Shown here: in pieces, positions 1 through 7,328 of the stretch
Layout: every line of letters starts with the position of its first letter
How positions within the stretch are numbered: the first letter of the stretch is position 1
NCBI GenBank assembly: GCA_036399495.1
Contig: DASWMZ010000189.1
Location: forward strand, 1 to 17,829
Direction: 5' to 3'
Origin: Paradesertivirga sp036399495
GTDB lineage: Bacteria; Bacteroidota; Bacteroidia; Sphingobacteriales; Sphingobacteriaceae
Length of the DNA stretch: 17,829 nt
Made by a program: the position numbers and the translations under genes
The notes under the pieces: model-generated
The model's input: only the letters and a program-made list of their open reading frames with translations
The model's database searches: none
Told to the model about the DNA's origin: nothing

Positions 1-214
1 GGTCTTTTTCATCTCTAGCTCATTTTAAAGTTAACGATTTTACTGACGCGTCCTTTGCAAGGACTTGTCGGAGTCAACTTTTAAATGGCTCACTTTTGGG
101 GAAGTCTACAATCTCATCCCGGTAGGTTTTAATTACGGCTAATTCTTTGGTGTTGGTCTATCCGTCAGGTCATTAATTATGGCAAATGGTTGGAGGGCAT
201 CATGCTTTATTACC
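1..214. other. Left-edge non-coding stretch, possible end of an insertion sequence
   Basis: No complete gene is visible here. On the minus strand, positions 12-1 read ATGAAAAAGACC (Met-Lys-Lys-Thr), a common start for the OrfA protein of IS3-family transposases, and the frame then leaves the window. Upstream of it, position 76 begins TGACTCCGACAAGTCC, which could be a terminal inverted repeat, and a perfect palindrome (GTCCTT-TGC-AAGGAC, 50-64) follows. On the minus strand between about 160 and 77 there is a short protein-like open stretch (AVIKTYRDEIVDFPKS) that ends at the TGA of the supposed IS end. It may be the remnant of a gene cut by the insertion. With four codons of the transposase visible, this remains a guess. 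Confidence 0.25.
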
Positions 215-331
215 GCTAACGGTTTGCGGTATGGTTGTGCCGATTTAGAAGCACTATCACAACAACTGTTGATACCAGGTGTGCCGCTCGAGAACGTGCT
301 GCAACGGCAATTAAATATACCGCGTGTTAGC
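215..331 (-). repeat. Long imperfect palindrome, element 1 (cassette-like)
   Basis: The ends are exact inverted copies, GCTAAC at 215-220 and GTTAGC at 326-331. Going inward, the two arms keep matching with small gaps: GCGGTAT, then TGCCG, then AGCAC. It shares GCTAACGGTT at the left end, and a GAT..AGAA.GCAC block further in, with the element at 1161. The right edge lies 5 bp from the stop codon of the gene at 337. It resembles an attC site or a non-autonomous repeat with terminal inverted repeats. The ends do not match the canonical attC consensus RYYYAAC/GTTRRRY. Confidence 0.7.
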
Positions 332-336
332 AAAAG

Positions 337-1125
337 TTATTTTTTTTCATAGTTATAAACAGCAATCTTATATCGCTTTCCATGTATAATCCGATAGAAT
401 ACTTTAATTCTTCCTTCGGAGTCAACACTATATTTATAAAACTCATCATCACTACCAGGTCCACCTGTATAAACAGGCTTCATTTCAGGTTCTGGATTTC
501 GTTCTATTAATCTACGTTTCAATCTCCCATCTCCGAAATACTCGTATTTTAGTAATTCAGTTGAGCTGTTTTCAATATCATATTTCTCTTTGCTAATCAA
601 TAATCCACTTCGGTATCTTAAAGTATAAGCGGTTTTAAAAACATCAATCTTTTTAGTCTTTGGTCTGTAATAAAAAGTTTGCTCCTGATACTTTAGAAGC
701 GTATCTCCCTGATTTCCTATTAATTTTATTACAGTTGAGTCATTTACAGAAAATTTACGAAATTGATATATTATCCGATTGGCTGCGTATTTGTATGCAT
801 ATCTAAGTGTATCTACTCGCTCAGGATTATTATAATCAAAAGTCTGAATGTTAAAAATCTTATTGTTGTTGTCGTCGTAAACTATTTTATTTCTTGACAT
901 CAATTGCTTTTTATGATAACTCTCTTTACTAATGATTCTACCTATCGAATCCACATAATCTAAAGACCAATATCTGCCACGGCCAGTTCCGTTATGGTAT
1001 TTCCCTTTTATTATCTTGATATTTGGATATAATTCCTTTGTCTCAAAAAGTTGAGCTTTCAAGGTTAGAGGAAACCCCAATATTATTAGTCCTGTTAACA
1101 AAAAGTTAGAAGTGGATTTTGTCAT
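337..1125 (-). CDS. Exported protein of unknown function with YD-like repeats
   Basis: The protein has 262 residues. It starts with a typical signal peptide: Thr-Lys-Ser, a hydrophobic run, then LTLKAQ, with likely cleavage near residue 24, so it should be exported to the periplasm or outer membrane. The remainder is rich in Tyr, Arg and Lys, with recurring patterns of the type YxYxxDGRL (near residues 195-205) and YKYSVDSEGR (near 230-240). These resemble the beta-hairpin repeats of YD/RHS-like or YwqK-like proteins. No catalytic motif is recognised. It sits alone between two palindromic elements, stopping 5 bp from element 1 and starting about 35 bp from element 2, as a cassette-borne gene would. 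The ATG start at 1125 is supported by the signal peptide. I cannot name a family. The gene call is fairly secure and the function is open. Confidence 0.75.
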   Translation of the reverse strand: MTKSTSNFLLTGLIILGFPLTLKAQLFETKELYPNIKIIKGKYHNGTGRGRYWSLDYVDSIGRIISKESYHKKQLMSRNKIVYDDNNNKIFNIQTFDYNNPERVDTLRYAYKYAANRIIYQFRKFSVNDSTVIKLIGNQGDTLLKYQEQTFYYRPKTKKIDVFKTAYTLRYRSGLLISKEKYDIENSSTELLKYEYFGDGRLKRRLIERNPEPEMKPVYTGGPGSDDEFYKYSVDSEGRIKVFYRIIHGKRYKIAVYNYEKK

Positions 1126-1160
1126 TTTGCTATGCTGGTTCAGGGTCGTTTTATAATTTT

Positions 1161-1293
1161 GCTAACGGTTAGGGCTTTGCGAAGATGGCGGATAGAAAGC
1201 ACCTCATTGTCACCCGGCACAAAACTTAGTTAAATGTAGAAAAAGTTCGAAAATAACGTCCCCGCCATTTTTGCAAGAGCCTGTGTTATAAGC
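1161..1293 (-). repeat. Long imperfect palindrome, element 2 (cassette-like)
   Basis: The left arm is GCTAACGGTTAGGGCTTTGC followed by GAAGATGGCGG. The right arm, read on the minus strand, is GCTTATAACACAGGCTCTTG followed by CAAAAATGGCGG. They align over about 31 bp with short gaps and enclose a loop of roughly 70 bp. The first ten bases are identical to those of element 1 and the orientation is the same. It fills the gap between two minus-strand genes, with its right edge 8 bp from the stop codon of the gene at 1302 and its left edge about 35 bp from the start codon of the gene ending at 1125. Confidence 0.7.
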
Positions 1294-1301
1294 CGTTTTT
1301 C

Positions 1302-1847
1302 TTAGTCTGCTCCGTAACCCTCATTAAAGCAATCTATGTTCTTTGTGTCGATTGTAATGATTGTTCTTGTCTTTCTGTCGGCTCGCCATGCTTTTTTAAT
1401 TTTTTTGAAATATGGTTTTTTCTCCAACTCAACAAGTGCGATAATTTCGCTATCATCTATTGTGTCGGTGCGACAAAGCTGGTAGGCGATATACATGTTT
1501 TCATTTAAATCCTCAACCACTATTGTGTCAAGCAATTCAAACGAAACTTTGTCTCCTTTGATGATTCCTTTTTCAAAAAGAATGATATTTGTCTTGTCCC
1601 TCCGAATTTGGCTTATATTGAATTCAATATTTTCAAGCGGCTCAATAACCCCACGCCCTACATATTCATAATTATAATACTGCTCCAAGTCTGTGGCTTT
1701 AGTGTATGGGCCAGGTAGAGAAGGTCGACTTAAATACCTTAAAGTTGTGTCAGTATTCTTATCCGCTTTTTCCGAAGTCCGTGTGTCACAGGAAGTGAAG
1801 AGAAGAAAAGGAGCTGTCAGCAGAAAAGTGAGTAAGTTGGCTCTCAT
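1302..1847 (-). CDS. Small lipoprotein of unknown function
   Basis: I place the start at the ATG at 1847, giving 181 residues. It encodes a clean lipoprotein signal peptide (MRANLLTFLLTAPFLLFTSC) with the lipidated Cys at residue 20. An upstream in-frame start at 1919 would lie inside a palindromic element and would bury this signal. After the Cys comes a polar linker (Asp, Thr, Ser, Lys), then a domain of about 120 residues with alternating hydrophobic strands, consistent with a beta-rich fold. No conserved motif is recognised. It should be anchored in the outer or inner membrane and face the periplasm. The gene lies between palindromic elements 2 and 3, with 8 bp from its stop to element 2 and 7 bp from its start to element 3, so it forms a compact gene-plus-palindrome unit. 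The function is unknown. Confidence 0.7.
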   Translation of the reverse strand: MRANLLTFLLTAPFLLFTSCDTRTSEKADKNTDTTLRYLSRPSLPGPYTKATDLEQYYNYEYVGRGVIEPLENIEFNISQIRRDKTNIILFEKGIIKGDKVSFELLDTIVVEDLNENMYIAYQLCRTDTIDDSEIIALVELEKKPYFKKIKKAWRADRKTRTIITIDTKNIDCFNEGYGAD

Positions 1848-1854
1848 AAAATGG

Positions 1855-2091
1855 CTTATAACGAATCGCTTTGTGCATACATGCACAAATATCCAATATA
1901 GCGGAGACTTTTTTAGCATACATCAGTCAAATGTTTTTTTGGCTTCAGAGCAGCGCATACACATAAATAGGTATTTTCCTGTTAATTTAAAAGTTATGCC
2001 ATTTTATAGCAGTAACTGATGGCAAACCTGATACAATCTTGCAAGGCGTAAAATGGCTTATGGATGTATTATGAACAAACGCCATTATAAG
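1855..2091 (-). repeat. Long imperfect palindrome, element 3 (cassette-like)
   Basis: The left arm runs CTTATAACGAATCGCTTTGT then GCATACAT. The right arm, read on the minus strand from 2091, runs CTTATAATGGCGTTTGTTCA then TAATACAT. The arms match over about 28 bp with short gaps. Inside are two further inverted repeats: TTTGTGCAT/ATGCACAAA around 1870-1889, and GCCATTTTA/TAAAATGGC (1998-2006 and 2049-2057). Its GCTTATAAC end is like the end of element 2. It separates the lipoprotein gene from the FUSC gene (stop at 2135). It is longer than the other two and may be composite. Confidence 0.55.
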
Positions 2092-2134
2092 GGAGCTTTC
2101 CGCAAAATTTAAATAATGATGTACGTACACAGCC

Positions 2135-4327
2135 TTATCCCAATCTTTCCCCACCAATACTCGAAATATCAGTCAATAATCCCTGCACTGGACTGTGATC
2201 AATCTCTCCCTCTAAATTTTCACAAATCTTCAATAAGCTGCCAGCAACTTTATTTACGAACTCCAATTGCTCCGAAATAAGTTTAGTATCGAGATTTTCT
2301 TCTATAATTTTTATAGCAGATTCCGGGATATGTATTTCTTTGGAAACGAATTCATCTTCATTGCTATCCAATGATGCGATAGCCTGAGAAAGCTGGTACA
2401 ACGATTTCCGGATGATCTTAATATGTACAGGATTAATCTGCCTATTTTCAGACCGTTTTACATGCGTTCCAATGGTAACGATGTATGAAGAAAGCTTGTG
2501 GTTTAGCACAATAAATTTATTTACCTCCCTAACGTTTTTTTGCTTGCTTTTAGGTTCGGATAACATTCGCTGTAGGGCGGAAGCCATGTTTGCAGAACTC
2601 AGATACAGCTCTTTACGTGTGAGTTTGTACTCCGTTAGGTTGAACGTTTTTCCGGTTAAACCTTCAGCGGCGTAATGCAGGTAATTGTAATTGGCGATTA
2701 AAAGCTTTCGCATGTAGTTTTTTAGCTGCGGATATTCCCAGGAGGGGAAAATAAAGTAACTGGCTACAAGCGCAATAAAAGAGCCGATAAATGTGTCTAT
2801 AATTCGTTCTTTAACCAATTGCAGATCTCCCATTCCTATAAAGCTGAACATGATCAGGATGAAAGGAGTCATAAAAAGCACGCTTACTACATAATTTACC
2901 CGCTGAAAGCTGTACGCGCCAATCATAAATAATAGAAGAAATATAAATCTGCCGTTCTCGTCTTTTACATAATGTATAATTAAAGCCCCTGCTATGCCGC
3001 CCACAAAGGTTCCGATCAGACGTTCATAATTGCGTTGCTTGGTTAAACTATAGGCAGGTTTTAAGATTACGAGAATAGTAAGCAAGATCCAGTAACTATG
3101 CTCGCCGGTGGTTAGTTTTGATATGAGATAACCAATAACGCATACAAACCCCACCCGCAACGAGTGACGAAAAATGGAAGATTTTAAAGTCAGGTTCTCG
3201 ACAAAAAGCTTTAGATCCAGAGTTTGATGCGATACAAATCTTCCCAGATCTTTTTCCGAACTCATGGCAATAGCACCAAGATTCGGGTCTTTGAAGTAGC
3301 TGTAGATTGTTCCGATGTGGTTAACTATGTTGCGCATATTAACCAGGATCTTTTTTAAAACCAGGTTGTTGTCTACTTTATCAATACTCGCTTTTAGCTG
3401 TTCTAACTGCGGTTGAAAATCATAAAGTGGCCGGGGACGCTCGTTTGCATTGATATCGGTTCCCATATTTTCCAGTTCATTGCCCAGATTATTTATAAGG
3501 CTATGAAACTCTTTGAGCACTCCTGATAAGCCATAAGCATCTCGCACCTTTTTATAGTCGTAGTGCGTTGCCATGCTATGTTCAAACAAATCGTTGAGAT
3601 CTGAAAAAATCAGGACGAGTAATCGGGCAGTGTTTGTCTGATTTCGGGTGATCATCTTATCTTTAAACAAGATTTCCCGAACTTCGTCTTGTTGCTGATG
3701 CACGATAATTTGCTGGTCAACAAGGGCTTTGTAATTCGCTTCAAGATCTTGCCCGATGTTATAAAAATTTGCCTTAAGTTTTAAGTATCGACCAACCTGA
3801 ACAACACATTCTCCCAACGTATGCTGGGCTATTCTATAAGGCCTTAGCTGCGAAACTGCAAGACTAAGAGCCATGTACCAGATGCCTCCTCCGGCAAGTA
3901 GTCCTGTATATTCCAAAAGTGCCCGAAGATCAAATTTCGGGTCGATGGTTAGCACCATGATAATCAGAACCGCAGTAGAGATAGACGAAGCGCGGTTTCC
4001 ATAGATATTGAACATGGAGAAAAAGAAGCAAAACACAAGGATCTCTATACAAACGAAAAGAGAATTGTGGTTGACAATCCCGGTGGTGAAGGCTACAATA
4101 AGCATGAAAAGTATACACGCCAGCATGGCATTTCTTTTATGCAGCACCGGCCCCGGGTTGTCGGGAATACTGGTAGTAATCGCACCAAGAGAAATGATTA
4201 TTCCGGTTTCTAGTAAACCCATTTGAGCAAGAATGATCGGCGGTAGTAATACTCCGAAAGTTATTCTTAACCCATCGGAAAAGTACTGGCTGAAAAGAAA
4301 TCTTTTAATCTCTTTTGTTTGTTTCAT
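2135..4327 (-). CDS. FUSC-family (YccS/YhfK-like) integral membrane protein
   Basis: This is a 730-residue inner-membrane protein with the duplicated architecture of the FUSC/YccS family, proteins related to aromatic-acid exporters whose substrates are mostly undefined. The first membrane block (about residues 20-165) has roughly six hydrophobic segments. A soluble, helix-rich region of about 220 residues follows. A second membrane block (about 385-530) begins SIFRHSLRVG and contains the family-typical stretch with KPAYSLTKQR and GTFVGG. A C-terminal cytoplasmic helical region of about 190 residues ends the protein. The ATG at 4327 is chosen: an in-frame TTG 33 bp upstream is the only way to extend it, and the KQTKEIKRF beginning fits a cytoplasmic N-terminus. 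It stands alone, followed by the cassette-like region. Family assignment is confident; the transported compound cannot be told from the sequence. Confidence 0.88.
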   Translation of the reverse strand: MKQTKEIKRFLFSQYFSDGLRITFGVLLPPIILAQMGLLETGIIISLGAITTSIPDNPGPVLHKRNAMLACILFMLIVAFTTGIVNHNSLFVCIEILVFCFFFSMFNIYGNRASSISTAVLIIMVLTIDPKFDLRALLEYTGLLAGGGIWYMALSLAVSQLRPYRIAQHTLGECVVQVGRYLKLKANFYNIGQDLEANYKALVDQQIIVHQQQDEVREILFKDKMITRNQTNTARLLVLIFSDLNDLFEHSMATHYDYKKVRDAYGLSGVLKEFHSLINNLGNELENMGTDINANERPRPLYDFQPQLEQLKASIDKVDNNLVLKKILVNMRNIVNHIGTIYSYFKDPNLGAIAMSSEKDLGRFVSHQTLDLKLFVENLTLKSSIFRHSLRVGFVCVIGYLISKLTTGEHSYWILLTILVILKPAYSLTKQRNYERLIGTFVGGIAGALIIHYVKDENGRFIFLLLFMIGAYSFQRVNYVVSVLFMTPFILIMFSFIGMGDLQLVKERIIDTFIGSFIALVASYFIFPSWEYPQLKNYMRKLLIANYNYLHYAAEGLTGKTFNLTEYKLTRKELYLSSANMASALQRMLSEPKSKQKNVREVNKFIVLNHKLSSYIVTIGTHVKRSENRQINPVHIKIIRKSLYQLSQAIASLDSNEDEFVSKEIHIPESAIKIIEENLDTKLISEQLEFVNKVAGSLLKICENLEGEIDHSPVQGLLTDISSIGGERLG

Positions 4328-4551
4328 TTTGCTTTCGCTAATATAAAAAGGAATAAGCAAAGGCAGGGGAATTTTGTATGGATATAGCCGTAAATTGTTT
4401 ATAAACTCACTATTTCTTGTTAGTAACCATCAGATTGCTGTTTGTAAGTTGTTCATAAATAGATGCTTATTTAATTTGTTTGCAATGAAAAAACTGCGAC
4501 ATTAGATACTATCAAACACAGCGTACTTTGATTGTCTGATAAAGTAAAATT

Positions 4552-4762
4552 AAGCTTCGGTTTAAGATTAAAAAAGCGAAAGCTAAGGACACACAGAGAA
4601 TAAGTAGATCTCTACGGAGAGAAACTGAAAGGACGTAAGCGAGAGGGAAGCTCCGGCAGACCCCAAGCATTGAAGAAACGAGTTTTGATAGCCTTTAAAT
4701 AAACTAAGGTTTTTTTTAGGTTGAAAACGGGAATCAAATCTAACGAGGCGGTTCCCGTTTTT
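4552..4762 (+). ncRNA. Candidate small RNA or phoH leader ending in a terminator
   Basis: The stretch has no reading frame but holds several folded elements on the plus strand: AGC-GAAA-GCT with a GNRA-type loop (4575-4584), TCTC-TACG-GAGA with a UNCG-type loop closed by C-G (4609-4620), then a purine-rich G-containing stretch (4627-4665). It ends in an intrinsic terminator at 4724-4762. AGCTTCG (4553-4559) can pair with CGAAAGCT (4577-4584), competing with the first hairpin. I cannot match it to tmRNA, SRP RNA, RNase P RNA or a riboswitch class that I know. A 6S-like RNA is possible but unproven. The 5' end is not defined. Confidence 0.3.
4724..4762 (+). terminator. Intrinsic terminator upstream of phoH
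   Basis: AAAACGGGAA (4724-4733) pairs perfectly with TTCCCGTTTT (4752-4761), with a loop of 18 bases, and the stem runs directly into the U-tract of the plus-strand transcript. There is no plus-strand gene before it, so it must end a non-coding transcript or act as an attenuator in the phoH leader. Confidence 0.7.
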
Positions 4763-4816
4763 GCTTTATAGACGATTTTCACTTCCCAATTTTACATTTT
4801 TCTCTAAATTGCCTAA

Positions 4817-6163
4817 ATGCAGCGCAAAGAGAAAAGTACACTTCAAGTCAAAATATTCGTATTAGATACATCTGTTATATTACACGACCATGCTGCCTTT
4901 AAAAACTTCCAGGAGCATGATGTAGCCATACCGATTCAGGTTTTAGAAGAGCTTGATAATTTTAAAAACGGTAACGAAACCAGAAACTTTGAGGCCCGGA
5001 GCTTCATCAGAATTATAGATGAGATCTCTCAAAATGATTTGGTGAGTGATTGGTTACCAATCGGGGGTGCCAGCCGCGGGAAATTTAAAATAGTTTTAGA
5101 TGAGAAATCTGATGGCGCAGACGCCGAAGCTATTTTTGGGGTCGGAAAATTTGATCATCGGATACTGAATGCAGCCATCTTTCTCCAATATCAAAATCCT
5201 GATAAAAAAGTAATTCTTGTATCCAAAGACATCTGCTTAAGGCTTAAGGCTAAGGCCTTAAATATCTATGCCGAAGATTATGAAACTGGTAAGGTGAAAA
5301 ATTTGGAACAATTATATACAGGCAGCACAGTTTTGGAAAGCGTTCCAGAAAAGAGCCTAACTGAATTGAAAAGGGGTAACTTAACTATCTCCAACCTTGG
5401 TATCAATGCTCTGCCGGGAAATCATTTTCTCTTTTTGAAAAGCAAAAAATATAAAGATCAGGCTGGATACTATAGTAAGAAGGAAGATAAGATTATTAAC
5501 ATAGGTACCCAGGAGGCATTTCGCGTTTCGAGCTTAAACCAAGAGCAGGCGTTTGCGATGCACGCACTTCTTAATCCAGAAATTCAACTGGTAACCATAC
5601 AGGGAAACGCAGGTACGGGGAAAACCTTATTAGCTCTGGCATGCGCCCTTGAACAACGACGTGATTACAGGCAAATACTAGTCACACGTCCAATAGTGCC
5701 ATTAAGCAATAAAGATATTGGCTTTTTGCCGGGCGATATAAAATCGAAAGTTGATCCTTACATGACGCCCATTTGGGATAACCTAAAATTTATCCGTGAT
5801 CAGTTTTCAGACGATACCAAAATTCAATCTAAGCTGGATGAGTTGGTTAATAATGAAAAGATAGCCATTTCACCATTGGCTTTTATCCGCGGAAGAACGC
5901 TAACCAAAGTGTTTTTTATTGTAGATGAAGCACAGAACCTAACACCGCATGAGGTAAAAACAATTATCTCAAGAGCAGGGGAGGGAACCAAGGTGGTGTT
6001 TACGGGAGATATTTATCAAATTGATACACCATACCTCGATTCCGAAAGTAACGGATTGTCGTATTTGATTGATAAAGCTAAATCGCATGCTTTGTATGCG
6101 CATGTCACTCTTAAAAAAGGTGAACGTAGTGAATTAGCTAATCTTGCGAATAATCTGTTGTGA
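4817..6163 (+). CDS. PIN-domain PhoH family ATPase (PhoH2 type)
   Basis: The protein has 448 residues, the usual size for PIN-PhoH fusions. Residues 12-150 form a PIN nuclease domain: the first acidic residue is Asp17 in VLDTS, followed by LEELDNFK (42-49) and the late SKDICLRLKA (136-145). Residues 235-448 form the PhoH P-loop ATPase: Walker A GNAGTGKT (263-270), TRPIVPL (290-296), Walker B VFFIVDEAQN (365-374) and the sensor-like FTGDIYQID (395-403). Members of this family studied elsewhere couple ATP-driven RNA unwinding to RNA cleavage, so this is probably a cytoplasmic RNA-processing enzyme. The start ATG at 4817 gives the expected N-terminus. The gene is monocistronic and converges on a response regulator with only 13 bp between the stop codons. 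A candidate leader or small RNA precedes it. The symbol phoH is often used but covers single-domain PhoH too, so I leave it blank. Confidence 0.93.
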   Translation: MQRKEKSTLQVKIFVLDTSVILHDHAAFKNFQEHDVAIPIQVLEELDNFKNGNETRNFEARSFIRIIDEISQNDLVSDWLPIGGASRGKFKIVLDEKSDGADAEAIFGVGKFDHRILNAAIFLQYQNPDKKVILVSKDICLRLKAKALNIYAEDYETGKVKNLEQLYTGSTVLESVPEKSLTELKRGNLTISNLGINALPGNHFLFLKSKKYKDQAGYYSKKEDKIINIGTQEAFRVSSLNQEQAFAMHALLNPEIQLVTIQGNAGTGKTLLALACALEQRRDYRQILVTRPIVPLSNKDIGFLPGDIKSKVDPYMTPIWDNLKFIRDQFSDDTKIQSKLDELVNNEKIAISPLAFIRGRTLTKVFFIVDEAQNLTPHEVKTIISRAGEGTKVVFTGDIYQIDTPYLDSESNGLSYLIDKAKSHALYAHVTLKKGERSELANLANNLL

Positions 6164-6176
6164 ACCTCTTAAATAG

Positions 6177-6584
6177 CTAATTGCAGAAAGCCTGACGGAT
6201 TGCTTCGGGCCTTACAGGCTTTTCCAAATATCCGTTCACGAAATTTATCGATATGGCGCGATTCATTTCAGACTCGTCTATAGAGGATGACACCACGAAA
6301 ACTCTGATGTCTTTCTTTATCTGAGTTTTTATAGATTGGAACTGCTCTAAAAATTGCCATCCGTTAATTACCGGCATGTTTAGATCCACGAAAATCACAT
6401 CTGGTAAAAGAGTGCAATTGTCGATATTTTCTTTAAAGAAGTTGAGGGCGACATTAGCATCGTGAAAACTAATTAGGTTTTTTGAGAGCCCCTGTATCTG
6501 TAAACTTTTTCCGATCATAAAATGATGAATTTGGTCATCATCAATAATGCATACTGTGTTTACAGTATCAGTCGTTAAATTCAT
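6177..6584 (-). CDS. Single-domain response regulator (CheY-like receiver)
   Basis: This 135-residue protein is one receiver domain with no output domain. The acidic pocket is Asp15-Asp17 (IIDDDQIHH), the phosphate acceptor is Asp67 in VIFVDLNMP, the switch Ser is near residue 100 (VVSSS) and the conserved Lys is Lys122 in LEKPV. The set is complete, so it should be phosphorylated by a histidine kinase. Stand-alone receivers of this subtype, with IDDD.IHHFM at the start and a helix-4 SSSID motif, are abundant in Bacteroidetes and usually belong to phosphorelays or act by protein contact. There is no kinase gene in the window, so its partner is elsewhere. The neighbour upstream on the same strand (7096-6719) is unknown and separated by about 134 bp. 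Confidence 0.9.
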   Translation of the reverse strand: MNLTTDTVNTVCIIDDDQIHHFMIGKSLQIQGLSKNLISFHDANVALNFFKENIDNCTLLPDVIFVDLNMPVINGWQFLEQFQSIKTQIKKDIRVFVVSSSIDESEMNRAISINFVNGYLEKPVRPEAIRQAFCN

Positions 6585-6718
6585 AAACCTTTAGTTACAA
6601 AAAATATGCTAATGCGGTAAAGGTGTCGAAGGAAGGAAAAGGAGATTTAATCGGCAATTTATTACCCAATTAATTGAGATGTTGTGGTGAAAAGTCTCAC
6701 CTGAAAATGGGTAAATTA

Positions 6719-7096
6719 CTAGAAAATATCGATATTATATTTGACCGCCTCAAGATGATCATCTTCCCTTCCTTCCATAAAAAGGACTACTTTATACTCT
6801 GTAAGATTATCGTTGAAACCTAAAAACATTCTTCTGAAACAACGTTTAAGAATAGGGGCGAGAAGGACACTTAATACTTCGCAGTAATGAGGAAAGTCTT
6901 TTTTTAACTCGGTGTCGTAGAAGTCGTTACGGTTGAAATTAGACATATCGATCGTCAAGATTCCAGCATTAAAAAAGCCACTTATTAATTCGCCTCTTGC
7001 TTCGGTAGATAATCTGTTTAACCACTCTTCAGATAATTCTTCAAAAATGGTATTATTAAGGTTGATGCTAATTAACTGTCGGTATAAGTTTAACAT
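6719..7096 (-). CDS. Conserved-looking hypothetical protein, 125 residues
   Basis: I do not recognise this protein. It has 125 residues, no signal peptide and no convincing membrane segment. The first half is helical and acidic (EELSEEWLNRLS near residues 19-30, then a hydrophobic stretch ELISGFFNAGILTIDM). The middle carries a basic patch (LKRCFRRMF) and the end looks like a beta strand (YKVVLFMEG) followed by an acidic segment. Codon use resembles its neighbours and the ATG at 7096 is the only reasonable start. It lies between a receiver-domain protein and a decayed regulator on the same strand, with gaps of over 100 bp, so an operon is not obvious. It is probably a cytoplasmic protein, and nothing more can be said. 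Confidence 0.6.
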   Translation of the reverse strand: MLNLYRQLISINLNNTIFEELSEEWLNRLSTEARGELISGFFNAGILTIDMSNFNRNDFYDTELKKDFPHYCEVLSVLLAPILKRCFRRMFLGFNDNLTEYKVVLFMEGREDDHLEAVKYNIDIF

Positions 7097-7328
7097 ACAA
7101 ACACTCTAAATGAATAACTCATAGTTAGACACCCTCAATTTTGATTCCAAAAAGGCACATTGGGAAAAATATTTCCCGTCCGTTGGAGAATAAGACCTTA
7201 ACTGCTTTTCTTTGAATAGAATATAGTTTTTTACCTAACATGGCTTAAAAAGGTTACAATTAATATTGCCTTAAAACAGGTACGTTTAAGGGAGAGTTAA
7301 GAATAAAGTGTCTATTTTCTCTTATGAA
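7097..7328. other. Intergenic stretch with no gene seen
   Basis: These 232 bp are AT-rich and carry no reading frame with coding character. The only structure noticed is a short perfect inverted repeat, GGGAAA-AATA-TTTCCC at 7162-7177, which could be an operator or a weak hairpin. The promoter of the 125-residue protein gene should lie in the left part. Confidence 0.4.

Larger units (their letters stand above)
4328..4816. other. Divergent intergenic region between the FUSC gene and phoH
   Basis: No open reading frame worth calling lies in these 489 bp. The left half (to about 4550) is AT-rich and should hold the promoter of the FUSC gene and that of any plus-strand transcript. The right half (about 4552-4762) is richer in G and purines, contains small stable hairpins and ends in a clear intrinsic terminator on the plus strand, so it may be a transcribed leader or small RNA (annotated separately). 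Only about 50 bp separate that terminator from the phoH start codon. Confidence 0.6.

Noticed and set aside
139..333. Minus-strand reading frame of 64 residues
   Set aside because: It lies mostly inside palindromic element 1, is Cys- and Ser-rich without protein character, and has no recognisable motif.
1693..2019. Plus-strand reading frame of 108 residues
   Set aside because: It is antisense to the lipoprotein gene and crosses element 3; the lipoprotein has a clear signal peptide and explains the region better.
215..2091. CRISPR array
   Set aside because: There are three palindromes of unequal length separated by full genes, not short regular repeats with unique spacers, and no cas gene is visible.
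215..2091. Ordinary class 1-type integron
   Set aside because: No integrase is in the window and the palindrome ends do not match the canonical attC consensus, so only a cassette-like arrangement is claimed.
4328..4360. N-terminal extension of the FUSC protein from a TTG
   Set aside because: The extension adds 11 residues with no family support; the ATG at 4327 gives a normal cytoplasmic start.
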